Shown here in pieces: positions 24,573-31,833 of a stretch of 34,918 nucleotides of DNA. The notes below the pieces were generated by a model. That model searched no databases, was not told the DNA's origin, and was given only the letters and a program-made list of their open reading frames with translations. Position 1 is the first letter of the stretch. Each line of letters starts with the position of its first letter. This stretch comes from CAZNPL01 sp964574815. Lineage in GTDB: Bacteria > Planctomycetota > Phycisphaerae > UBA1845. The translations under genes and the position numbers were made by a program. The DNA lies in contig CAZNPL010000054.1 of assembly GCA_964574815.1 (NCBI GenBank), positions 1 to 34,918 on the forward strand. Direction: 5' to 3'.

Positions 24573-25235
24573 TCAGAGTTCTTGTTCCAGGTGTGGGGCC
24601 GCGTCGCATGCGCCTGGGACAACTGGTACATCGTCCTCGAACGGTTTTCCCAGTAGCCCTTCGAGCCGCGCTCGACGGTCTTCGGCCCAACCCGGGGGCT
24701 GTTCTTCGGCGAGTCGATCGATCATGCGCAGCAACGCCGTTACGTCGTAACCTGAATCGAGCAGACGCATGACCGCTCGGCGATCAGCCTCCGCCTCGAC
24801 TTCGAGTCGATCCGTCATCGTCAAGCCGGCGACCTCAAATCCCGCCGGATCCTCCAGGTGGCCCAACTCGTGCGCCAGCACCGCAGCTAAATCGTCTTCG
24901 GTGCAGGTGAGGTCCAGCAGCCCCTGGGTGACGTAAACGTCGCCACCGGCCAGGACGAAGGCGTTGGGCACCACGGATTTCAGGACGTGCGTGTGAACAA
25001 CCGGCCCGTCCCAGTTCTCATCAGTCAGCCTGTCGACGAGGCGCTCGAGCATCCCGGCCGTCTCGTCGGAGGTGCAACCCCCGTGCAACTGCTCGAACGC
25101 GTGGCGGCGGTCCGGATCAGGCTCCTGGGCCATGGCGTGTACGACCCGGATTGCCGGTGGGGCCGCACTGGGTCCCGACATGCACCCGGCGAACACCGGG
25201 AACCAGAAAAAGGCGCATAGGAATACTGCCCGCAT
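24573..25235 (-). CDS. M48-type zinc metallopeptidase lipoprotein
   Basis: Exported peptidase of 220 residues. The signal peptide ends in lipobox 'FAGC' (Cys18), so it is probably a lipoprotein. The gluzincin motif H122-E-L-G-H126 ('LAHELGHLED') follows the usual M48 lead-in 'PNAFVLAGGDVYVTQGLLDL'. The downstream 'EVEAEADRRAV' supplies the third zinc ligand Glu. It is shorter than BepA/LoiP-type homologues and has no TPR region. A role in periplasmic or envelope protein quality control is likely by family. It lies 155 bases downstream of the MMPL transporter gene on the same strand and may be co-transcribed. Confidence 0.87.
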   Translation of the reverse strand: MRAVFLCAFFWFPVFAGCMSGPSAAPPAIRVVHAMAQEPDPDRRHAFEQLHGGCTSDETAGMLERLVDRLTDENWDGPVVHTHVLKSVVPNAFVLAGGDVYVTQGLLDLTCTEDDLAAVLAHELGHLEDPAGFEVAGLTMTDRLEVEAEADRRAVMRLLDSGYDVTALLRMIDRLAEEQPPGWAEDRRARLEGLLGKPFEDDVPVVPGACDAAPHLEQEL

Positions 25236-25390
25236 GCTCGAAAGGTCGGACGTGCGCGGCGCATACTTTCACATCGATCCGAAGTGGCGGCACGAGTTCC
25301 GATAAGGCGCAGCGCCATCAGGTTGGCAGAGGCGATTCCTATAGGAAACGCCGGTTCGTCGATGTGAAACGCCCACAGCGCTGCCGGACC

Positions 25391-28129
25391 TCAAGGCGTC
25401 TCGACTGAGAGGCCGGAGGGGGCCCGCGCGGGTCGCGGCGCCCAGATGCGCAGCAAAGCCGGCAGCAGGATCAACGTCGCGACGACGCAGTGGAACAGGC
25501 TCAGCACGACCAGAACGCCAAGGCGAGCGTTGGCCGGGACGCGGGATATGACCATCACCCCGAAGCCCAGCGCAACGGCGAGGGCGTCGATCAGGATCGC
25601 GGGGCCGACCTGAATGCCGGCGTCGATCAACGCAGCATCGCCGGCCAGCCCGCGCGAACACATCAGCCGGAACCGCTCGATAAAGTGAATCGCGAAATCG
25701 ACACCGATGCCCAGCGTCATCCCGGCGAACATCGAGGTGGCCACGCCCAAGGGCGTACCGCTCCACCCCATTACCGCGAAGTTGACCAGAACCGCGAAGG
25801 CGCTCGGCAGCACGCAGAAAAGCCCCCAGGCTAGAGAACGTGCCAGGACGGCGGTGACGGCCACGATCCCCACCAGCGACAGCAACAATGAGCGAACCTG
25901 CGTCGAAACGATCGCCTCGATGAGCGTCTGGCTTACGGCCACGTCACCGGCGAAACCGACCGTGATGCCCTTCGGTGCGAGATGCGCCCGCTCATACTCG
26001 CGAACGTCGCTCAAAAACGAACCGACGTCCACGAAGTTGGCGTCCTTCATGAACACGGTCACCAGCGCCCGTTCGTAGTCCTCATCCACGACCTGCCGGA
26101 ATCGCTCCTGGCCGCGGATTCGCTTGTATTGACTCCAGAGCCAGCGGACCCTTTTCGGCGTGTCCGGTATGCGCCGCGAGCCCTCGGTGTTCGGGTAGGC
26201 CATAAAGTGGGATGTGGCGACGTACTCGGCCGGCCCGTGTGCGCCGCCGATCATGGCGGACGGGTAGCCCCGGATCCACTCCTCGAAACGGCCTACGGTC
26301 TCGAGCGTTTGGGGGTCGAGGAACGGTGCGGCGTCGATTGAGAACTCGATACGGTCGGTCGGCAGGGGGCGAAGGGTGAAGCCCGGCGTCCCTGCACGTC
26401 GAGGGAGGTGGATCACGACCTGGTCGCCGTCGCGCTCTGCTCGCTCGATCCACGATGACCACTCATTGATGGGGCGCCTGCGGCCCGGCTGGTTTGTGCG
26501 ATCAGGCATCGTCAGGGTGATCCAACTGCGGGTGAGCCGCGCCGCGTCCTCCACACGATCGCCGGGGATCGTGATCGTGTGGGCGCCGAACTGCTCGGAC
26601 GTCAGTTCGCCGGTGATTGATTCGTGGCCTGCGTCGAGGCAGACCAGGAGGACGTGCGTACCGAAGTACTGCTCGTTGAACTCGCGGGTTGCTCGGCGGA
26701 AGTCACTTTGCGGATCGAAGCCCTCGATCCAACTGTCCTGAACCACGACGCGACGGACGCCGTCGACGGCCAGCACCACCACCCCGAGCCCGGCCGCGGC
26801 CAGTACGAACCGGGATCGCATGACGCCTTGCATCGCGAAGCGCCCGACACTGAGGCGGGGCGTGGGGCCTGCACCTGTCTTTACTGTGCGCAGGCGCATG
26901 ATCCTTCCCGGCGGGATCAGTGTCAGAAGGGCCGGGATGACGGTCAGCGACCAGAGCATGCAGAAGAGAATCCCGACCGCGGTGAAGACGCCGAAGGCCT
27001 TCACCGGCCCGAGCGGCGACAGCCCGAACGACAGAAACCCGACCGCCGTGGTGACGGAGGTCTTCACGATCGGCGGGGCCATCTCGTCCATGGTCCGCGT
27101 CAGCACGCCCACGTGGTCGTCCGCCACGTATTCCCGCAGGAGCTTCTTGTATCGATGAAAGATGTGGATCTCGTCCGCCACGCCCATGGCCGTCAGAATC
27201 ACCGGCAGCACGGCAATCGTCAGATAGATCGGGACGCCGCACCAGCCCATCAGGCCGAAGACGAAGGCGAGACACGCCCCCACTTCCATGAGCGGCAGCA
27301 GGGTGGCCACTACACTGCGGAAGACGATGAGAAAGACGCCGGCCATGATGGCGATGGCCACCGGCACGAGACCGACGTGTTCGGCGACGAAGCGACGCAA
27401 CGCATAAAGCGATCCGGACGTGCTGTCTGCGTCGGCGGATTCGCCGCGTTCGACGCGGGCTCCAAGCAGGACGTCGGGCACGCCGAGATCTTCGAGGATG
27501 TGGGTGCCCAGCAGGGCCTCGGCCACGGGCGGGCCGATCACGTGGATGCGGTGTTGCAAGTCGTTGTGGGGCTGGACGAGCGTCTTAATCTCGCGGTAAA
27601 GCGCGACGCGGTCGGCCTCGGGCGGTGCGCCGACCAGGATGACTGTGCCTTGCTTGTCCTCAGAGATCAGGGTGCCGTCGTAGAGCTCAATCCGCCGGAG
27701 GTCGTTGCGGAGCTCGTACATCTTCTGCGGCGTGTCAGGCATCCATTCGAGGAAGGTTCGGTAGTCGAGCGAGTTCGGCTTGACGCGGAAGGTGTGCTCG
27801 GTGGCCAGGCTGAAGAGGCTCGCCTCGGTGATGCCGTCGAGTCGGCGAAAGGCCTCGGTCAGATTGCGAACGAGTTCGAGGGTTTTGATGTTGAAGATGC
27901 CGTGAGGGTGATCCGTGCGGATCATGATCACGTACGGATCTTCGATGCCGAACTCCTCGCGGACGGCGCGGTCGAACCGCACCTCCGGCGCATCAGGCGG
28001 CACCAGGGCGTGGCCATCGGTGCGCAGCTCGAGGCGCAAGGCCCCCGGCGCGACGATCAGAGTGACCAGCACACCGAGCACCGTCGCCGTAACGGGCTTC
28101 CGGATCGAGTATCGATATAGAAAACGCAA
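25391..28129 (-). CDS. MMPL/RND superfamily transporter
   Basis: Inner-membrane exporter of 912 residues with two-fold RND architecture. TM1 is near residues 13-30. A large extracytoplasmic loop follows (about 35-240, containing 'DGHALVPPDAPEVRFDRAVREEFG'), then a TM2-6 bundle (about 258-420), TM7 near 450, a second loop (about 470-745) and a last bundle (about 755-900). The motif 'AMGVADEIHIFHRYKK' in the first bundle and 'GIGVDFAIHFIERFR' in the last match the conserved TM4/TM10 region with the proton-relay Asp. Family members export lipids, hopanoids or hydrophobic compounds using the proton gradient; the cargo here is unknown. The start at 28129 is TTG without a strong ribosome binding site, so the exact N-terminus is uncertain. 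No partner adaptor gene is adjacent. Confidence 0.88.
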   Translation of the reverse strand: MRFLYRYSIRKPVTATVLGVLVTLIVAPGALRLELRTDGHALVPPDAPEVRFDRAVREEFGIEDPYVIMIRTDHPHGIFNIKTLELVRNLTEAFRRLDGITEASLFSLATEHTFRVKPNSLDYRTFLEWMPDTPQKMYELRNDLRRIELYDGTLISEDKQGTVILVGAPPEADRVALYREIKTLVQPHNDLQHRIHVIGPPVAEALLGTHILEDLGVPDVLLGARVERGESADADSTSGSLYALRRFVAEHVGLVPVAIAIMAGVFLIVFRSVVATLLPLMEVGACLAFVFGLMGWCGVPIYLTIAVLPVILTAMGVADEIHIFHRYKKLLREYVADDHVGVLTRTMDEMAPPIVKTSVTTAVGFLSFGLSPLGPVKAFGVFTAVGILFCMLWSLTVIPALLTLIPPGRIMRLRTVKTGAGPTPRLSVGRFAMQGVMRSRFVLAAAGLGVVVLAVDGVRRVVVQDSWIEGFDPQSDFRRATREFNEQYFGTHVLLVCLDAGHESITGELTSEQFGAHTITIPGDRVEDAARLTRSWITLTMPDRTNQPGRRRPINEWSSWIERAERDGDQVVIHLPRRAGTPGFTLRPLPTDRIEFSIDAAPFLDPQTLETVGRFEEWIRGYPSAMIGGAHGPAEYVATSHFMAYPNTEGSRRIPDTPKRVRWLWSQYKRIRGQERFRQVVDEDYERALVTVFMKDANFVDVGSFLSDVREYERAHLAPKGITVGFAGDVAVSQTLIEAIVSTQVRSLLLSLVGIVAVTAVLARSLAWGLFCVLPSAFAVLVNFAVMGWSGTPLGVATSMFAGMTLGIGVDFAIHFIERFRLMCSRGLAGDAALIDAGIQVGPAILIDALAVALGFGVMVISRVPANARLGVLVVLSLFHCVVATLILLPALLRIWAPRPARAPSGLSVETP

Positions 28130-28242
28130 CGGTCCCGAACCAGTCAGTCACACCGGCGCTTCGTTCGACGCCGGGCGGACCGTTATCGTGACCCGTTGCG
28201 ATCGGTATGGCAAGGCGCGGCGCTCGGCCGGCCGGCAGTATG

Positions 28243-28650
28243 CTACTCCCGCGGCGACGGATCCTCGATGACCCGCACGACGTCGGATCCCTGGAAGTAA
28301 TCGCCGTCGGTGGTGGTCCCAGTCAACACCAGCGTGGCCTGGGGTGGCGCGACAAGTGCTTCTATCGCCTCCTGATCGAACTTTGCCACCAGGTTACCGC
28401 GGCTGTCCGACTTGACCGTGATCGGCGCGACGCCGTTGAGAGCCAGACTCTCGCGATCGACCTCCGAAAGCGGTATGTCCGTATGCACCGTCACCCGATC
28501 TCCCTTGTCACAACCGAGGACGATCGTACTCGGGGAAACGGTGATCGAAACGCCGGTCAGGCTCTTGGCGGTTCCCTGACAGGCCGTTTCCGGCACGAAG
28601 AGTCCCAGCGCCAGAATCGGCAGACACGCAAGCATACTCGTTCGCTTCAC
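28243..28650 (-). CDS. small exported hypothetical protein
   Basis: Protein of 135 residues. The start is GTG 28650 because GGAGGTG lies 6 nt upstream; the frame extends to 28698 without a ribosome binding site. It starts with a Sec signal (MKRTSMLACLPILALGLF, then VPETACQG, which could be a weak lipobox). The mature part (about 105 residues) looks like a single beta-sandwich, with 'VSITVSPSTIVLGCDKGDRVTVHTDI' and 'ATLVLTGTTTDGDYFQGSDVVRV' resembling an Ig-like or IPT fold. The family is not recognised. It lies just upstream of the MMPL gene on the same strand, which may or may not be meaningful. Confidence 0.7.
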   Translation of the reverse strand: MKRTSMLACLPILALGLFVPETACQGTAKSLTGVSITVSPSTIVLGCDKGDRVTVHTDIPLSEVDRESLALNGVAPITVKSDSRGNLVAKFDQEAIEALVAPPQATLVLTGTTTDGDYFQGSDVVRVIEDPSPRE

Positions 28651-28927
28651 GGCAGCACCTCCAACATTCATCGGGTCTTTGCACAAGGACAGCCGCACGA
28701 TGCAATCGAAGAACGGCGGAGGAGTCCGCGCGCCTTGACCTCGAGCCGCGCCACGTCGCGAAGCAGTTCACTCGCGACGCCGACTCCAGACTCCGCGCCG
28801 TCACTATACCGAGACAGCCTAGGCGCGGACGAATCGGCGCCCAAGAATGATTAGAGAACGCTTATGTTTGCCGCGCGAACGGGCCGTCAGTTTCGTGATC
28901 GTGCTCCGACGCCGTTCTCCGCGCAGA

Positions 28928-29443
28928 TCAGCCGGCCGTCAGGGTGAACTCGGCCTGCGCGTTGACGTTCTGGCCCGTTTCCTGCGCGGCGTCCTCCTCG
29001 ACGCCGTTGACCGACACGCTGGCCTGCACCTGCTCGGACGTGTCCGAGGTGCACACGGCGCCGATCTGCGTATTGAACGGCCGCATCGCGGTGACGGTGA
29101 CGTCGAACGTATGCGACCACGGAAGGGCGACGTCTTCCTGAACGACCTCTCCGCCCTCGTTGACGTCGTCGGGGCCGACGCCGTCCCGGCGGGTGATGTA
29201 GAAGACGGTGCAGTCATCGAATGTCCCGGAGACTTCGTACAGCACGGCGAACTTCTGCCCGGTGGGCGCGGGCGCGGCGGCGCAGCTTGTGAGCTGCCCG
29301 ACGAACAGGAGGAGCGCCACACCTAAGATAAAGCGCACGCCGGCCCAGGTCCGCAAGGCATATAACGCCGCACCGAAGAAGGTTGCGTGTCGATCAACGT
29401 TCGCTGTATCTTGTGCGCAATAATCACCTTCCGCGTTGGTCAT
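28928..29443 (-). CDS. small lipoprotein of unknown function
   Basis: Protein of 171 residues from ATG 29443 (GGAG 9 nt upstream; an adjacent in-frame TTG at 29446 is also possible). A hydrophobic segment 'RFILGVALLLFVGQLTSC' ends in lipobox LTSC near residue 55. This is unusually far from the N-terminus, so translation might really begin at the internal GTG just before 'RFILG'. The mature domain (about 115 residues) is beta-rich ('KFAVLYEVSGTFDDCTVFYITRRDG', 'SHTFDVTVTAMRPF') with several Cys that could pair. I do not recognise the family. Confidence 0.6.
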   Translation of the reverse strand: MTNAEGDYCAQDTANVDRHATFFGAALYALRTWAGVRFILGVALLLFVGQLTSCAAAPAPTGQKFAVLYEVSGTFDDCTVFYITRRDGVGPDDVNEGGEVVQEDVALPWSHTFDVTVTAMRPFNTQIGAVCTSDTSEQVQASVSVNGVEEDAAQETGQNVNAQAEFTLTAG

Positions 29444-29659
29444 CAATTCGATCTCCGTGTGTGACAGGCATTCTCGATTGCCGCCTCCGGCCGGTCCGAA
29501 GCTGGCAGCGGAGGCATCCTACCCGATGAAATCGGAGCAGACAAACGCACGGAGGCAGCGAAGTCGGGCCGAGGCACGCAGGCCCGCAAGCGAATCGTTC
29601 CGCGAGGTTGAGCGCCAGACCGGCCCCGTTCGGTTTTCGGAGAATCGAGAAACCGGCCG

Positions 29660-30494
29660 GCACGCGGCGGCAGATTCCCAGTTGTCAGGTAGGTTTTAAG
29701 AACGTCGGCGATTGTCTTGGTTGGGTTGAGGCCGCGGAGGCGGAGCGTGCGATAGACACTCATCAGGACGGCCTGCGTGACCGCGCCGCGATCCGAGCGG
29801 TTCGATTGACTGTTCTTCCTCAGTATCACGGCCGGCCGGATCTGCCTTTCTCCAAAGTTGTTGTCATACGGAACGTTCTGATAGTCCAGGAAGGTCAGGA
29901 TGTAGTCGTTGTGACGCAGCAGTCGCTGGCCCAAACGCTGGGCATCCGGGTCGCGGTATTCGGCCAGCGCCAACGCGTCGAGACGACGCCCCAGCCGCAA
30001 CGCCTCCTTCTTGTACCGATCGGGTGTGAAGTCGGGGCGCTTGCGCAGACGGATCGCATCCCGCAAGAGTCGGCGCAGCTTCCTGGCGAACACCCGCCAC
30101 TCGACGCTCTGGTTGTGCTGATCCACCTTCTCCAGTTCGCGCAACAGGGACAGCGCTTGAGTCGGTGCGTCTGATGATCATCAATCCGCTCGGGCTTCTT
30201 GCGCCGGTGGCCGGGATGACCTCGCTTGGCCCCGGGCTTTTTGTTGCGCCGCTTGGCGGTGTTCGGCTTGGTGTGAATGGGCACCATGCCGGACGGCGTT
30301 GCGGGAGAGGGAGGCTGTGCGCGGGATAGCCCCTGCAATTCGGCGATGCGTTTGCTGGCGGCCAGCAGTGCGAGTGCCACAGCGTCGGGGCCGAGTTGGT
30401 ACAGTCGCCGTGCCTGCTGTTCGGTGAGCTCGCCATGGAGGGTGGCTTCGACCAATCCTTGAGCCGCAGTAGATCTCGACTTCCTTGGCCGCAT
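29660..30494 (-). pseudogene. IS66-family transposase remnant with internal deletion
   Basis: Reading from 30494, one frame encodes an IS66 transposase N-terminus: 'LGPDAVALALLAASKRIAEL', the basic 'KRRNKKPGAKRGHPGHRRKKPERI' region and the zinc-finger start 'RLKRCPCC'. Near 30140 the homology jumps to a different frame that encodes the C-terminal third: 'LRELEKVDQHNQSVEW', then 'DNNFGERQIRPAVILRKNSQSNRSDRGA' with the last catalytic Glu, and 'DVLKTYLTTGNLPP'. The central part carrying the first two DDE acidic residues is missing, so the element cannot encode an active transposase. Recognisable sequence stops near 29660. No flanking inverted repeats or target duplications were identified. Confidence 0.85.
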
Positions 30495-30677
30495 GCCTCA
30501 TGGCATACCAGACCATGAGCCCCAGCGCAATTACATTCTTACTTTAACCCGCTCCTCCGATTGCAGCTGGCTGACCTCTTACGTCTAATTTAAGTAGCCC
30601 GCAGAGGGGGACTCCGAGCACGAGGGAAAAACTACCTAATTCTCACCAATTCGGCAAGCAATCGCGCACCGACGCAC

Positions 30678-30683
30678 TATAAT
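30678..30683 (+). promoter_or_regulatory. consensus -10 box (TATAAT)
   Basis: A perfect TATAAT stands in an AT-rich island within GC-rich DNA, ahead of a short ORF and a terminator. No good -35 hexamer is seen at 16-18 bp, so the promoter may depend on an activator. It overlaps one copy of the AATTAGG direct repeat, which could be an operator. Confidence 0.5.
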
Positions 30684-30706
30684 TAGGTCAAATTAGGAGG
30701 GCGGCC

Positions 30707-30751
30707 GTGGTCGAGTACGCCACAACCGCCCCGATCGAAGCTTTCGGATGA
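30707..30751 (+). CDS. possible 14-codon leader peptide
   Basis: GTG 30707 is preceded by a perfect AGGAGG (30695-30700) at 6 nt spacing. It opens a 14-residue frame (VVEYATTAPIEAFG) that stops at TGA 30749-30751. The ideal ribosome binding site is the main support. There is no codon run that would suggest an amino-acid sensor. It could be a leader peptide for the downstream terminator, a microprotein, or chance. Confidence 0.3.
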   Translation: MVEYATTAPIEAFG

Positions 30752-30797
30752 CGTGACGAAGGGCAGCCCGGCTGGGCCGGGAGGCTCGTTGACGGGT

Positions 30798-30847
30798 AAG
30801 CCGACGTGGACGGACACCTGCAGGTGATCGATTACGTCGGCTTTTTT
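30798..30847 (+). terminator. strong intrinsic terminator with palindromic loop
   Basis: A perfect 10-bp stem, AAGCCGACGT (30798-30807) with ACGTCGGCTT (30834-30843), is followed by six T (30842-30847). The loop contains a perfect 12-bp palindrome CACCTGCAGGTG (30815-30826), so the hairpin is probably branched or extended. Together with the -10 box at 30678 it delimits a transcript of about 155-160 nt. Confidence 0.7.
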
Positions 30848-30970
30848 GCTTTCGGGTCGGCCCGACGGGGCGTCTCCAAAACCCCCAGGACGAGTGCGGT
30901 GGATGAGTCCGATCCGAGCAAGGCGCGGCAGATCGGCAGTCGGTACACCGCAATCAACGGAGTCATCTTT

Positions 30971-30992
30971 CAGTGGAATACCAGTGGAATAC
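30971..30992 (+). repeat. 11-bp tandem repeat ahead of the FlgM-like gene
   Basis: CAGTGGAATAC occurs twice back to back with no mismatch, 24 bases upstream of the FlgM-like start codon. It could be a regulator binding site in the 5' untranslated region or a chance duplication. Confidence 0.6.
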
Positions 30993-31015
30993 CACACGAA
31001 TGACGGGAGACGTAC

Positions 31016-31327
31016 ATGGACGTGACACCAGTGAAGACCGTTTCAGTAATCGGCAGCAGCGAAGCCTCGGACCGGGTCGCTTTGAGCACGAATAAGGCGA
31101 ACACGGTACCGCCGCCGACCGGCCCGCCCCTCCAGGATGAAGTAGGGCTACCCTTGGCGGGAACTGCGCTTTCGCGGCTTGACATTCAATCTCGGCTGCG
31201 GATCGCCCCGACATCTGAGATCCGCGACCAGGTATCTGCGATCCAGGCCGAGATCAAGGCCCGGGCATTTCTGACGCCCGAACGCATGGACGGAACCGTC
31301 GAGAGAATACTCGATATTCTCGGCTGA
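31016..31327 (+). CDS. FlgM-like anti-sigma-28 factor
   Basis: Small cytoplasmic protein of 103 residues with GGGAG 6 nt before ATG 31016. The N-terminal two thirds are Ser/Pro/Thr-rich and probably disordered. The C-terminal 40 residues ('IRDQVSAIQAEIKARAFLTPERMDGTVERILDIL') match the FlgM sigma-28-binding helices, including the R-x-x-V-x-x-I-x-x-I and final I-x-x-x-x-L pattern. FlgM holds back the flagellar sigma factor FliA until the hook is finished and FlgM is secreted. No other flagellar gene lies in the window, so this is an orphan copy. The assignment rests on the short C-terminal pattern only. Confidence 0.6.
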   Translation: MDVTPVKTVSVIGSSEASDRVALSTNKANTVPPPTGPPLQDEVGLPLAGTALSRLDIQSRLRIAPTSEIRDQVSAIQAEIKARAFLTPERMDGTVERILDILG

Positions 31328-31545
31328 GCGAGCAGCATGAAGACTCAGTCCGCCAGCCAACGGATGGAGACCACAATGACGCGGACGAGCAAAACGGTAA
31401 ACGTATGATCATGAGGCAGTCACGAGGCAGACGCGCGAGCTTTCGCATATGGCTATTAGGGCCAAAGGGCGCAGGATCGCCCACGACAAACGGGTGAGCG
31501 CTGTTCGCCGGACGGTTTCGAATTGGTACGAACGGATGGTGAAAC
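31328..31545 (+). other. gap between FlgM-like gene and HesB-like pseudogene
   Basis: Only very short, basic frames occur here (for example ATG 31449 to TGA 31610, 53 codons, Arg-rich). They have no clear ribosome binding site or recognised features. The 31449 frame overlaps the HesB-like coding remnant in another phase, so it is probably not a gene. Confidence 0.4.
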
Positions 31546-31830
31546 ATACTTACGGTAACAGTCGGCGCGCTGGATCGCTTGTCGAGTTAGCTGAGTCGCA
31601 AGAAGCGTGAGCAAGGCGTGGCCCTGAGGCTTACGCGACGGCAAGGAGGCTGGCGGCTGCGCCCGGACCAATCGCGCACGAGGGATACGGAATTCGCGCA
31701 CGATGGTCGAAGCGTTCTGCTCTTGGACGAAGCGGTCTCGAAAGCGATGACGAACAGGAGCCTGGAAATTAAGAGTACAGATTCAGGGCCGCGGCTGAAG
31801 CTGCGGCGAACCATGACTGGGAGCGAGTAG
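31546..31830 (+). pseudogene. HesB/IscA-like Fe-S biosynthesis family protein, N-terminally broken
   Basis: One frame from 31546 reads 'ILTVTVGALDRLSS', then TAG (31588-31590), then 'LSRKKREQGVALRLTRRQGGW' and on to 'EFAHDGRSVLLLDEAVSKAMTNRSLEIKSTDSGPRLKLRR', ending at 31830. Both sides of the stop fit the usual layout of this HesB-like family (first strand 'LTVT', helix, 'ALRL', 'HDGRxVLLLD', 'GPRLxL'). The place where a start Met is expected reads ATA. The simplest reading is a gene inactivated by a nonsense mutation and loss of its start codon. The alternative is that translation now starts at GTG 31618, giving 70 residues lacking the first helix. The metal-binding cysteines of classical IscA are absent, as in related family members. 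It ends 3 bases before the radical SAM gene. Confidence 0.55.
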
Positions 31831-31833
31831 CCT

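Larger units (their letters stand above)
30690..30847 (+). ncRNA. candidate small RNA or structured mRNA leader
   Basis: The interval runs from just after a TATAAT box to an intrinsic terminator. Hairpins seen by eye are CCGA/TCGG around 30731-30748, CCCGGC-TGG-GCCGGG near 30765-30780 and the terminator stem. It is either an independent small RNA or a leader controlling the FlgM-like gene 170 nt further on. I compared it by memory with c-di-GMP, ZTP and other riboswitch consensus elements and saw no convincing match. Confidence 0.35.
30495..31015. other. region between the IS66 remnant and the FlgM-like gene
   Basis: About 520 bases without a normal-sized gene. It holds a consensus -10 box, a direct repeat AATTAGG-TCA-AATTAGG (30681-30697), a tiny SD-preceded ORF, a strong terminator hairpin and an 11-bp tandem repeat, each listed separately. 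The minus-strand frame at 30683-30997 runs across these signals and has no protein-like features. Confidence 0.5.

Noticed and set aside
26624..28120. 498-codon plus-strand frame opposite the MMPL gene
   Set aside because: His/Arg/Asp-rich shadow of a well-supported transporter on the other strand.
30731..30810. c-di-GMP (GEMM) riboswitch upstream of the FlgM-like gene
   Set aside because: Attractive by context and a few matching words, but the conserved GACGCAAAGCC core and tetraloop are not present.
30890..30930. hammerhead ribozyme core
   Set aside because: A GGATGAGTCC string resembles the CUGAUGAG element, but there is no matching CGAAA segment or helix arrangement.
30683..30997. 104-codon minus-strand frame
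   Set aside because: Covers promoter, terminator and repeat signals of the plus strand; no ribosome binding site or protein features.
31449..31610. 53-codon Arg-rich frame between the FlgM-like gene and the HesB-like remnant
   Set aside because: No ribosome binding site, overlaps the HesB-like remnant in another phase, no recognisable features.
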